A DNA stretch of 64,000 nucleotides, taken from contig NZ_WMEF01000003.1 in assembly GCF_009724685.1 (NCBI RefSeq), positions 62,001-126,000 on the forward strand, given 5' to 3'. Of the stretch, positions 18,367 to 26,321 are shown piece by piece. The notes below the pieces were generated by a model. That model was not told the origin of the DNA, ran no database searches, and saw only the letters and a program-made list of their open reading frames with translations. The DNA comes from Lysinibacillus cavernae (GTDB taxonomy: Bacteria; Bacillota; Bacilli; Bacillales_A; Planococcaceae). The stretch's first letter is position 1. Each line of letters opens with the position of its first letter. The translations under genes and the position numbers were made by a program.

Positions 18367-19251
18367 TGGCCGCATTTTCATCCAATTCTCAACATAATGG
18401 ATAGCTATCCCTTGAAAAGCGGTGTATTTATTATAATGTTGCTGAACAAGTGTGAGTTGTTTATTCATATAGGCTTCTCCGTTATCATAAAACGTTATAT
18501 TTCGCCCTTCTTCTGAAGCACCCGTTTCCACGCCAATCACAATCGATTTATCAACTGTTGTTGCATAAGCGATTTCATGTTCCACAATAGAAATAATATC
18601 TTTTGCAGCATCGCGATACGCCATAATTGTAACACTGTCCACTTGGTCAATGACCCAATCAGCTAATAACCCTTTGCCAAATTGATTATTATAACGGATT
18701 TCATCAAACCAAAATGGCAAATCTACTTCTAAAGAAAGTTGTAATTGAGTAGCCTTCTCCCTTGCTTTCACCATAAGGGCTTGATAAGATTCAATTGTTT
18801 GTGCTTGATGTAAGCTCCAACCACTATTTAAATATGGTTCTACATCAAGATGAATCCCAGAAAATTGCTCCGATAAAGCTGAATTCTCATTATATGTATG
18901 TAACCAATGGAAAAACTCATCCTGACTTTGAATGCTATCCGCCGAAACCCAGCTTGCTGCGCCATCCAATGCAAAAATACGTATACCCTTTTCCGTAGCT
19001 TTGCTAATAAAATGCCTATATGCATTGCTTGCTATGTCTTGATTAATTTGCAAATACACTTTATTGACATGGTTGTTTTCTAAAAATAATAAAATTTTTT
19101 CTTGATCTTCTAAGATGATGGATGTATCCCATAGCCAAGTAGCTTTGTCCTCTACTTCCATTGCATCAACCTTTCCACTCCATAAACCAAAGGTATTCAC
19201 AATGATTACCACTAATGCTGTCCATACTTTTACGACTAGCTGTTTTTTCAT
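18364..19251 (-). CDS. Secreted TIM-barrel-like protein of unknown function
   Basis: 295 residues with an N-terminal signal peptide (KK, then a hydrophobic stretch to about residue 28, cleavage near VDA-ME). The mature part looks like a beta/alpha barrel of the glycoside hydrolase-like kind: NKVYLQINQD, IRIFALDGAASW, FSGIHLDVEPY and DSVTIMAYRD alternate like barrel strands, with acidic residues in HLDVEPY that could be catalytic. I cannot name a substrate. A c-di-GMP-I riboswitch sits in its leader, so expression probably follows the motile-sessile switch and a role in matrix or cell-surface remodelling is plausible (inference). Confidence 0.72.
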   Translation of the reverse strand: MKKQLVVKVWTALVVIIVNTFGLWSGKVDAMEVEDKATWLWDTSIILEDQEKILLFLENNHVNKVYLQINQDIASNAYRHFISKATEKGIRIFALDGAASWVSADSIQSQDEFFHWLHTYNENSALSEQFSGIHLDVEPYLNSGWSLHQAQTIESYQALMVKAREKATQLQLSLEVDLPFWFDEIRYNNQFGKGLLADWVIDQVDSVTIMAYRDAAKDIISIVEHEIAYATTVDKSIVIGVETGASEEGRNITFYDNGEAYMNKQLTLVQQHYNKYTAFQGIAIHYVENWMKMRP

Positions 19252-19291
19252 ACTAAATAAAACTCCATTCTATGCGCCGCGGCCCCTAGAA

Positions 19292-19384
19292 CAGAACCTG
19301 GCAACCTGACAATCATACACTAAATATAGTGTTTAGACTCATGGCTTTGCGTCCTTCCCTTTCGGTGAAGTTTGCCTTTACAGT
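19292..19384 (-). ncRNA. Cyclic-di-GMP-I (GEMM-I) riboswitch
   Basis: On the minus strand the leader reads GGCAAAC, then a stem with a bulged A closed by a GAAA tetraloop (CUUCACC-GAAA-GGGAAG), then GGACGCAAAGCC, then GUCUAAACACUA and its hairpin mate UAGUGUAUGAU, closing with CAGGUUGCC. These are the conserved core, tetraloop and tetraloop-receptor parts of the class I c-di-GMP aptamer in the correct order. It ends about 45 nt before the ATG at 19251. A GC-rich hairpin (about 19272-19295, TTCTA/TAGAA outer pairs) lies between aptamer and start and has no T-run, suggesting translational control. Confidence 0.88.
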
Positions 19385-19511
19385 TGTTTTCTTATCCATT
19401 ATCATACGCTGTTATAAAAAATATGTCTGTAGGTATAATGCATAATTATCACATGGTTGATAAAGTAAAATTGATAATATACAGGTTTAATTTACTAGTC
19501 AAACATAAGAA

Positions 19512-19542
19512 AAAACGTAGAGCGCTTAAGCCTCTACGTTTT
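19512..19542 (-). terminator. Terminator overlapping the end of the CheW-domain gene
   Basis: AAAACGTAGAG/CTCTACGTTTT is an 11-bp perfect stem whose loop contains the stop codon. In minus orientation it is followed by TTTTTTCTTA. Confidence 0.85.
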
Positions 19543-20014
19543 CCTTTTCATTTTCGAGCATTTTGTGTAAATAATCGATAATCTCACGAATGCCATCTAA
19601 CGAATTGACAAGTATTTTCGGGTCAACATAAGTAATCATACGGTTTTCGAGATTAGCTACAGCTGTAAAGTAGCGCGTTTTACTATAATTGACTAGACCT
19701 AACTGTTGAAGTACTGAATCATCGAAATCAAGAATTTCACGAGCCTCTGTGACAAGTAATCCGTAGTTAACAACATCTGTATTTAAAACAATAATACGAG
19801 CAGTTGCTGGATTGGATGAACGGTTGTACAGTATTCGTTCAAAATCAAGAACAGGTACAAGCTCACCACGAATTCTTGTAAAGCCTAAAAGATAGTTAGG
19901 TAAATGAGGAATAGGTGTTACATGCTCTAATTTTTCAATTGAAATTGCTTGCTCCACAGGTACTGCGTATTCCTCTGTCCCACAAGCAAAAACGACTGCT
20001 TTTACACTTTCCAT
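19526..20014 (-). CDS. CheW-domain chemotaxis protein
   Basis: 162 residues forming a single CheW domain: VFACGTEEYAVPVEQAISIE at the N-terminus, the conserved LLGFTRIRGELVPVLDF, then RIIVLNTDVVNYGLLV. CheW couples receptors to the CheA kinase. No CheV receiver domain is attached. It lies only 25 bp after the peptidase gene and is probably cotranscribed with it; GAAGGATG is the ribosome site. An extra CheW away from the main chemotaxis operon suggests a dedicated or alternative array. Confidence 0.88.
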   Translation of the reverse strand: MESVKAVVFACGTEEYAVPVEQAISIEKLEHVTPIPHLPNYLLGFTRIRGELVPVLDFERILYNRSSNPATARIIVLNTDVVNYGLLVTEAREILDFDDSVLQQLGLVNYSKTRYFTAVANLENRMITYVDPKILVNSLDGIREIIDYLHKMLENEKENVEA

Positions 20015-20039
20015 GCGGTCACATCCTTCTATACAACTG

Positions 20040-21155
20040 TTATTTTTGCGCAGATTCTTTCACGATTTCTACAAGTAAATCAGCTAATTTCTCTAATTCT
20101 TCTACTGGTATTTTCTCATTAGTAGTATGGATATCCTCGTACCCAACTGATAAGTTAACTGTAGGAATGCCGAAACCTGCGATAACATTCGCATCCGATC
20201 CTCCACCTGAAATGCCAAGTGTCGGTGTACGGTCAATATTACTTGCTGCAGCCATGGCTACTTGAACTACTTTATCTGTTTCTGTTACACGGAATCCTGG
20301 ATACATAAGCTTCACTTCCACTTCAGCTCGTGCGCCAAGTGAAGCGGATACTTGTTCAAAAGTTTCCTGCATATGCTTTGTTTGTGCATCTAGTTTAGTT
20401 TGGTCAATGGAACGTGCTTCAGCTACAATAGTAACTTCATCGCAAACAATATTCGTCGCTTGCCCGCCTTCAAAACGACCAATATTGGCTGTCGTTTCTT
20501 CATCTAAGCGTCCTAGCTTCATTTGTGCAATACATTTTGATGCAACCGTAATGGCTGAAATACCTTTTTCTGGAGCAACGCCTGCATGCGCCGTTTTGCC
20601 AATGATTTTTACGAAAATTTTCGCTTGGAATGGTGCTGCTGTCACGATGCCTCCTACTTTTCCATCACTGTCTACTGCAAAGCCATATTTCGCCTTAATG
20701 TTAGTCGGATCTAACTCTTTAGCACCTACAAGACCACTCTCTTCACCAGCGGTAATAATAAACTCAATATCTCCGTGCTCTATATTTTGCTCTTTTAAGC
20801 GTTTCACCATTTCGAATAGCGCTGCTAATCCAGCCTTATCATCAGCACCTAAAATGGTTGTACCATCCGACACGATATAGCCATCTTCACGTAAGGAAGG
20901 TTTGATGCCTTTCCCTGGAACAACTGTATCCATATGCGACGTAAAATAGATTGGCTCCACATCCAATGTGCCTTTTAATGTGGCGATAATATTACCTGCC
21001 CCATGTCCGTTACGCGTATGGGCATCATCTTGGACAACTGTAAATCCAAGTGCAGTTAACTTATCTACAAGAATTGGTGCAATTAGTTGTTCATGCTTTG
21101 TTTCTGAATCAATTTGAACGAGCTCAAAAAACTCTTCTACTAAACGACTTGTCAT
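20040..21155 (-). CDS. M20-family peptidase, PepT-like (YqjE type)
   Basis: 371 residues. The zinc-binding pattern of M20 peptidases is visible: YFTSHMDTVVPG (H and D ligands), LGADDKAGLAALF (bridging Asp), ITAGEESGLVGA (catalytic and ligand Glu) and the late VGYEDIHTTNEK (His ligand). The dimerisation domain begins near GKTAHAGVAPEKG. It is tripeptidase-T-like but its substrate is untested. Its position beside the YqjD-like carboxylase matches yqjE of B. subtilis. AAGGGAG ribosome site. Confidence 0.9.
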   Translation of the reverse strand: MTSRLVEEFFELVQIDSETKHEQLIAPILVDKLTALGFTVVQDDAHTRNGHGAGNIIATLKGTLDVEPIYFTSHMDTVVPGKGIKPSLREDGYIVSDGTTILGADDKAGLAALFEMVKRLKEQNIEHGDIEFIITAGEESGLVGAKELDPTNIKAKYGFAVDSDGKVGGIVTAAPFQAKIFVKIIGKTAHAGVAPEKGISAITVASKCIAQMKLGRLDEETTANIGRFEGGQATNIVCDEVTIVAEARSIDQTKLDAQTKHMQETFEQVSASLGARAEVEVKLMYPGFRVTETDKVVQVAMAAASNIDRTPTLGISGGGSDANVIAGFGIPTVNLSVGYEDIHTTNEKIPVEELEKLADLLVEIVKESAQK

Positions 21156-21254
21156 GTTGTAAAACTCCCTTAGTTTACGTGTTTTTCCACGTTATAGTAT
21201 ACGTATTATTTTAGCACAACGTCAGAAGAGTTGAAATCATTGAACAATCCTATC

Positions 21255-21287
21255 AAAATAAAAAGTCTGAGAAAAAATGCTCAGACT
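21255..21287 (-). terminator. Terminator of the coiled-coil gene
   Basis: AGTCTGAG/CTCAGACT is an 8-bp stem just past the stop at 21292. The minus-strand tail is CTTTTTATTTTG. Confidence 0.8.
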
Positions 21288-21291
21288 CATC

Positions 21292-22245
21292 TCAGGCATT
21301 GAAAATAGCCCCTTGTTCATTTTCTATTGATTGTAGATAGTTCGCTGCTTTATTATGTTTATCCTGTAAACGTAAAATTGTATTATGTACATCATCTTGG
21401 ACACGTGATACCTGTTCTCTTGCTGTTGAAATTTTAGAATGGACAGACCAAGCTGAAAAAATATCATCAAAGAAGTAATCTGCAAATTTTACAAAACCAT
21501 CTGTTTCTACATGTAGCGATTTCGTTGACATCTCATGAACATCCAATAATTCATTACGGAAACGTTGCAATGCAATTTGAGCACTGTGTAAATAGTTTTC
21601 TGACTGATCGAGTGCATCATGCTTTAAGTGAGTAGCTATAAGTCCGCCACCAAAAAAAGTATCCCACGCGGAGTATCCATTTGCTGAATGTAAAGACGCT
21701 GCTGCTTGCCCTAGCTTTGTTAGAGCTACTTCTCCAGCTTCCTCAGCTTCTTGAATTTCTGTTATGAGTTGTTTTGTTATTATTTCTTCATGTGCTAAAT
21801 GCTCTAGTCTTTCTGCCTGTTCAGGATCATGAATCTGTAAATAACCCTTCTTTTTCGCATTGATTTGTCTAAGTGCTTGTTGTAACACCGCTTCATCAAT
21901 TTGAGCTAGTTTATTGGTTAATTGAACCCGATCTTCTGTTAAATCCTTCTGCATTTTTTTCGCTTCATTAATCTTTAATTCGAGAACAGCTGCTTTATCA
22001 ATTTTTTCTGCACGAAGTTCATCTTGCCGTCCCGTCCATGTACGGATCATATTCATAAATGAGAAACCATCCAATTTATCAAGTTTGGACCGAATTTGAT
22101 TGAGTGCTGTCGTATGATTGTCTATTTCTTGTTGTGTATGTTTAATCTGTCTATCAATTAAAAGGCTTTGCTCGTTTAATCTTGATGCTTTTCTTAGTTG
22201 TGCATGAATCTTTTCCTGCTCTTTTTGTAATTGCTTCCATTCCAT
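21292..22245 (-). CDS. Coiled-coil protein of unknown function
   Basis: 317 residues, hydrophilic, with long heptad-rich helices at about 1-170 and 225-310 separated by a glycine-containing element (WDTFFGGGLIATHLKHDALD). That GGGL-T-x-x-K-H-D segment is conserved-looking and may be a functional turn, but I cannot name a family. It has no signal peptide or membrane helix. ATG behind AAGGGGAG. It is monocistronic, with its own terminator, between yqjE- and yqjD-like genes where B. subtilis has none that I recall. Confidence 0.68.
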   Translation of the reverse strand: MEWKQLQKEQEKIHAQLRKASRLNEQSLLIDRQIKHTQQEIDNHTTALNQIRSKLDKLDGFSFMNMIRTWTGRQDELRAEKIDKAAVLELKINEAKKMQKDLTEDRVQLTNKLAQIDEAVLQQALRQINAKKKGYLQIHDPEQAERLEHLAHEEIITKQLITEIQEAEEAGEVALTKLGQAAASLHSANGYSAWDTFFGGGLIATHLKHDALDQSENYLHSAQIALQRFRNELLDVHEMSTKSLHVETDGFVKFADYFFDDIFSAWSVHSKISTAREQVSRVQDDVHNTILRLQDKHNKAANYLQSIENEQGAIFNA

Positions 22246-22310
22246 TCATCTCAACTCCCCTTATATATCAGTACGGATGAAATGAAAAAACGTTTCATTT
22301 TTTGCAAATG

Positions 22311-22340
22311 AAAAACCTAGCAACCAAATAGCTGCTAGGC
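22311..22340 (-). terminator. Terminator of the carboxyltransferase operon
   Basis: CCTAGCA/TGCTAGG stem, with GGTTTTTC following in minus orientation, lies just after the stop at 22353. Confidence 0.75.
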
Positions 22341-22352
22341 TTGTACTTAATT

Positions 22353-23909
22353 TTATAGTGGAATATTACCGTGTTTTTTCTCAGGACGTGTTTCGTGTTT
22401 GTTAGACAACATATCAAGACCCTGAATCAGCTTAATACGTGTATCTCGTGGATCGATGACATCGTCTACCATTCCTCGAGATGCTGCAACATATGGGTTC
22501 GCGAATTTTTCTTTATATTCTTCAATTTTTGCTGCACGTGTTGCTTCTGGGTCATCTGATTTCGCCATTTCACGAGCAAAAATGATGTTTGCAGCTCCAG
22601 CAGCTCCCATAACAGCAATCTCAGCATTTGGCCAAGCAAATACAAGGTCAGCGCCGATTGATTTAGAGTTTAAGGCAACGTAAGCGCCTCCATAAGCTTT
22701 ACGTAAAATCACTGTGATTTTTGGTACAGTCGCCTCTGAATAAGCATAAAGAATTTTCGCACCATGACGAATGATTCCACCATGCTCTTGCTTAACGCCT
22801 GGGAAGAAGCCAGATACGTCTTCAAATGTAATGATTGGAATATTGTAAGCATCGCAAGTACGGATAAAACGAGCCGCTTTATCGGAAGAATCAATATCTA
22901 ATCCTCCAGCAAGTACTTTTGGTTGGTTACAAACAAGACCAACTGATTCACCAGCAATACGTGCAAAACCAACTACAACGTTTTTCGCAAACTCTGCGTG
23001 CACTTCCATGAATGAACCTTCATCCACAATTTGCTCTACAACTCTACGTACATCATATGGTCGCGTTGTTTCAATTGGTACTGTATCCACAATTTCTGGA
23101 CGATAGTCATCCCCTTCAGGTCGAGCTTGTCGAGGCGCCTTTTCTTTATTGTTTTGTGGTAAATAGCTTAATAGTTTTTTAATTTCTTCAATTGCCTCTT
23201 CTTCAGATGGTGCGCGGAAATGAGCGTTACCACTTACTGCATTATTTACTTTTGAACCACCTAAATCTTCAGCAGAGATTTTTTCACCTGTTACGGTTTC
23301 GATTACTTTAGGTCCTGTTATGAACATTTGAGATGTTTTATCCACCATTAAGATAAAGTCTGTAATAGCTGGGGAATATACTGCACCACCAGCACATGGT
23401 CCCATAATAACGGAGATTTGCGGAATAACACCAGAGTAAATCGCATTGCGGTAGAAAATATGGCCATAGCCATCTAAAGAAAGTACACCTTCTTGGATAC
23501 GTGCGCCACCTGAATCATTGATACCGATAAATGGTGTGCCATTTTTAGCAGCTAGGTCCATTACTGTTGCCATTTTTTTCGCGTGCATTTCACCAAGAGC
23601 TCCACCAAACACGGTAAAATCTTGAGAGAATAAGTATACTGGACGTCCATTAATTTTACCGAAACCAGTTACAACACCATCACCAGGACCTTCCATTTTG
23701 TCCATTCCGAAGTCTACTGTACGGTGGGTAATAAATGGGTTGATTTCAAAAAATGTACCTTCATCTAGTAACAAATCAATACGTTCACGAGCTGTTAATT
23801 TCCCTTTTTCATGTTGTTTTTCGATGCGCTCATAGCCACCACCAAGTTCAATTACCGTCTTACGGTCATACAAGTCATTGATTTTGTCGAACATATCCAT
23901 ATTGATCAC
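22353..23909 (-). CDS. Acyl-CoA carboxyltransferase (propionyl-CoA carboxylase beta / methylmalonyl-CoA decarboxylase alpha)
   Basis: 518 residues, the normal length for a biotin-dependent carboxyltransferase with two crotonase-like halves. KGKLTARERIDLLLDEG, the oxyanion-hole glycines in GGARIQEGV and GPCAGGAVYSPA, and in the second half PGVKQEHGGIIRHGAK and RKAYGGAY are diagnostic. It moves a carboxyl group between carboxybiotin and propionyl/methylmalonyl-CoA; direction cannot be told from sequence. GTG start overlaps the epimerase stop (GTGA). Homologue of yqjD. Beside mce and near mutAB it fits propionate oxidation. Confidence 0.92.
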   Translation of the reverse strand: MINMDMFDKINDLYDRKTVIELGGGYERIEKQHEKGKLTARERIDLLLDEGTFFEINPFITHRTVDFGMDKMEGPGDGVVTGFGKINGRPVYLFSQDFTVFGGALGEMHAKKMATVMDLAAKNGTPFIGINDSGGARIQEGVLSLDGYGHIFYRNAIYSGVIPQISVIMGPCAGGAVYSPAITDFILMVDKTSQMFITGPKVIETVTGEKISAEDLGGSKVNNAVSGNAHFRAPSEEEAIEEIKKLLSYLPQNNKEKAPRQARPEGDDYRPEIVDTVPIETTRPYDVRRVVEQIVDEGSFMEVHAEFAKNVVVGFARIAGESVGLVCNQPKVLAGGLDIDSSDKAARFIRTCDAYNIPIITFEDVSGFFPGVKQEHGGIIRHGAKILYAYSEATVPKITVILRKAYGGAYVALNSKSIGADLVFAWPNAEIAVMGAAGAANIIFAREMAKSDDPEATRAAKIEEYKEKFANPYVAASRGMVDDVIDPRDTRIKLIQGLDMLSNKHETRPEKKHGNIPL

Positions 23910-24319
23910 TTATCCCCTTTTCCACTTTTATCACATAATTCATATAACACCCCGAACGAAGATTTAGGATGCATGAACGCAACCTCTGCGCCTCCAGCAC
24001 CTGGTCCAGGCTCTTCGGATAATAGACGTACACCTTTTTCACGAAGCTCTGCCATACGCTCACGAATTCCTGTCACACCGAAAGCAACATGGTGAATCCC
24101 TTCTCCACGTTTTTCAATAAATCCATGAATGGCACTTTTTTCACTCATCGGTTCTAATAGCTCAATTTTCACGTTACCTGCATCGATAAATGCTACACGA
24201 ACCTGTTGAGATTCTACTTCTTCGACTTTTATCAACTTTAAGCCTAAAGTTTCTGTATAATATGTAATGCGTTCATCAAGATCGCGCACCGCAATCCCAA
24301 TATGGTCTACTTTCTCCAT
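23906..24319 (-). CDS. mce: Methylmalonyl-CoA epimerase
   Basis: 137-residue VOC-fold enzyme that interconverts (S)- and (R)-methylmalonyl-CoA. Metal ligands are visible as the His in VDHIGIAVRDLDE, the HHVAFGV segment and the Glu in VLYELCDK near the C-terminus. Strong GAAGGAGATG ribosome site. First gene of a two-gene operon with the carboxyltransferase, overlapping it by 4 bp. It feeds the mutase encoded 3-7 kb upstream. Confidence 0.93.
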   Translation of the reverse strand: MEKVDHIGIAVRDLDERITYYTETLGLKLIKVEEVESQQVRVAFIDAGNVKIELLEPMSEKSAIHGFIEKRGEGIHHVAFGVTGIRERMAELREKGVRLLSEEPGPGAGGAEVAFMHPKSSFGVLYELCDKSGKGDK

Positions 24320-24444
24320 GGTGACATCTCCTTCTGTTATGGTACATACTCTATTTTACAGACTTTTTCGTCAAAACTCTACTACTTGAGAAATTTTTCA
24401 GTTTTGCTAAACTATTTATAAGAAAAGAAGGAGCGAACGAGCAT

Positions 24445-24540
24445 ATGAGTAATAAAAAATTTCAAAAAATCGTTGTTTATACTATGATCGCGATTATGCT
24501 AATCTCATCTCTAGCATTCGGTTTATCTATGTTAGTTTAA
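24445..24540 (+). CDS. prli42: Prli42-type stressosome membrane mini-protein, 31 aa
   Basis: 31 residues beginning MSNKKFQKIVVYTMI, a basic N-terminus followed by one membrane helix. Length, composition and context between yqjC-like mce and yqjA match Prli42, described in Listeria as the membrane anchor of the stressosome. AGAAGGAG precedes the ATG, and a terminator begins 14 bp after the stop. Too small for ordinary ORF calling. Confidence 0.82.
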   Translation: MSNKKFQKIVVYTMIAIMLISSLAFGLSMLV

Positions 24541-24553
24541 AACAACGCACAAG

Positions 24554-24582
24554 GCGTCCACACTACTGTGGGCGCTCTTTTT
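24554..24582. terminator. Terminator of prli42
   Basis: A 9-bp stem (GCGTCCACA/TGTGGGCGC, one G-T pair) with loop CTAC and a plus-strand T-run. The convergent YqjA stop codon lies inside it. Confidence 0.85.
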
Positions 24583-25540
24583 TGGTCTTTAAACCCTTAA
24601 ATGATTGCTTTATTTCTAAGTACCTGTCCATCTCCTCAATAAACTGATAGAGTGCTGCTTGAGCGATAAACTGCTCATGGTTTTGTGGTAAAGGGAGCTG
24701 AGAAAAATCACGTTTAACATGTTCTAATTTCTCTCGAAAATGACTTGCCGTATTCCCCGAATGAACATGCTCACCAAGGTCTTGTAAAAAATCTGCCACA
24801 ATTTCAGCCTCTTGTACTATAACAGGTAATGTCGTAATTTTGGGTAATACTCTTTCAATAATTTCTAGTTGCTGCTCACGCATATCAAAATAGACATAGT
24901 AATCATTTTTGCGTCTCATAAAATGGTTTTCTACATCTTTAAACGCCAAAGATTTTGCCTCTTCAAGCGTTCTAATCGCTTCAATAATCTCATGCCCATT
25001 CCAAAGTGTGTCTCCTTGTCGTAAATAGCTAGCAATTTCTAAAAAAATCTTACTATATAGTTCCTCAATTTTAACTCTGTAGTAATTTAATTCCTTTTGA
25101 ATGTCTGGCATATACATATTAATGGCGATCCCCGTCCCATAACCGATAGCCATCAATGCTAATTCATTATAAACAAGTGCCAATGAAAAACCTTCAGCAG
25201 CGTATATATGCATAATAATTACGACACTGGAGATAAATCCGTCTGCAACCTTTAATGACACAATAGTTGGAATAAAAAGTATAAGCATGCCTGCTAATGT
25301 AAGCGGATGATAGGCAAAAAGTTCAAAGCTCACAAAGGCAAAAATCATAGCAACAATACTTGCGAACAATCGTGTATAGGCTGCATAAAGGGATTTCTTT
25401 TTCGTTGGCTGCACACATAATATTGTTAGAATACCGGCAGATGCATACGAGGCTAAATCAAAATACTGAGCAATGGCGATAGCGATTGCAGCACCGATTG
25501 CTGTTTTTAAAGTTCGATAGCCGATTGAAAATTTCTTCAG
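24563..25540 (-). CDS. Aromatic acid exporter family membrane protein (YqjA type)
   Basis: About 325 residues: five to six membrane helices in the first ~140, then a long cytoplasmic helical domain, as in ArAE_1/DUF939 proteins. The start is unusual. ATG/GTG at 25570/25573 have no ribosome site, whereas GGGAGG lies 8 bases before an in-frame CTG at 25540 that begins LKKFSIGYRTLKTA, aligning with the MKKF-type N-terminus I recall for YqjA. A CTG start is therefore proposed. Substrate unproven. Confidence 0.82.
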   Translation of the reverse strand: MKKFSIGYRTLKTAIGAAIAIAIAQYFDLASYASAGILTILCVQPTKKKSLYAAYTRLFASIVAMIFAFVSFELFAYHPLTLAGMLILFIPTIVSLKVADGFISSVVIIMHIYAAEGFSLALVYNELALMAIGYGTGIAINMYMPDIQKELNYYRVKIEELYSKIFLEIASYLRQGDTLWNGHEIIEAIRTLEEAKSLAFKDVENHFMRRKNDYYVYFDMREQQLEIIERVLPKITTLPVIVQEAEIVADFLQDLGEHVHSGNTASHFREKLEHVKRDFSQLPLPQNHEQFIAQAALYQFIEEMDRYLEIKQSFKGLKTKKERPQ

Positions 25541-25643
25541 GCCGACTGCCTCCCATCCTTTTGTACTCATCACTCATTCAGCAATTTATTTAGCCAATAT
25601 TACAAAAATTTTAATAATAACGAAACTACCTATACATGATGGT

Positions 25644-25691
25644 AAGTAGCAAGCCTACATAGATAGTGTTATCCATGAGGCTTTTCTACTT
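25644..25691. terminator. Long hairpin after brxB
   Basis: AAGTAG and AAGCCT are mirrored by AGGCTT and CTACTT, with further pairing inside. No strong T-run, so terminator function is moderate-confidence. Confidence 0.5.
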
Positions 25692-25724
25692 AATTTAAAT
25701 GATTTTTCTTATGCAAGAATTGAA

Positions 25725-26165
25725 TTAAAGTTCGTCACAATACTCTTCAAAGTTTGCTTGTATGTTTGTCACGACTGACATTGGGTCATGTCCTTCAATT
25801 TCATAGCGCCCAACTTCTGCTACTACTTGTCCATCTTTTAATAGAACGAATGATGGTGAAGAAGGTAAGTGATCTTCCCCAAAATGATAACGTGCCGCTG
25901 CAGTAGCTTCTTTATCTTGCCCTGCAAATACTGTTACTAAATGATCAGGACGTTTATCATAATGTACGCATTGTGCTGCTGCTGGACGAGCGATACCACC
26001 CGCACAACCACATACTGAGTTCACCATTACTAAAGTAGTTCCTGGACGAGCAAACGCCTCTTCAACAGCCTCTGGTGTTTTTAATTGTTCATAACCAGCT
26101 GCCTCAATTTCAGCACGTGCTGTTTTTAAAATTTCCTGCATAAATAAATCGTAATCCATATTCAT
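25725..26165 (-). CDS. brxB: Bacilliredoxin BrxB (YphP/YqiW family)
   Basis: 146 residues, thioredoxin-like. The active-site CGC motif is at Cys52-Gly-Cys54 (NSVCGCAGGIARPAA). Bacilliredoxins remove bacillithiol from S-bacillithiolated proteins after oxidative stress. AAAGGAG ribosome site. Monocistronic and next to yqjA as in B. subtilis (yqiW). Confidence 0.95.
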   Translation of the reverse strand: MNMDYDLFMQEILKTARAEIEAAGYEQLKTPEAVEEAFARPGTTLVMVNSVCGCAGGIARPAAAQCVHYDKRPDHLVTVFAGQDKEATAAARYHFGEDHLPSSPSFVLLKDGQVVAEVGRYEIEGHDPMSVVTNIQANFEEYCDEL

Positions 26166-26321
26166 ATAGCGATAGCTCCTTTCAAGTTCGCGTCAATTTA
26201 ACTTCATATAGTAGATTGATGACGCTCATACATCTCTTATCATAGCAGTTTGCAACGAATTTGTGCACCTACTTGCTCAAAGCAATTCAGTTGAATTGAC
26301 TAAGATTTCAATAAGACTAGT

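Noticed and set aside
20407-20880. 157-aa plus-strand ORF opposite the PepT-like gene
   Set aside because: Antisense shadow of a well-supported peptidase; no ribosome site and composition typical of reverse-frame translation.
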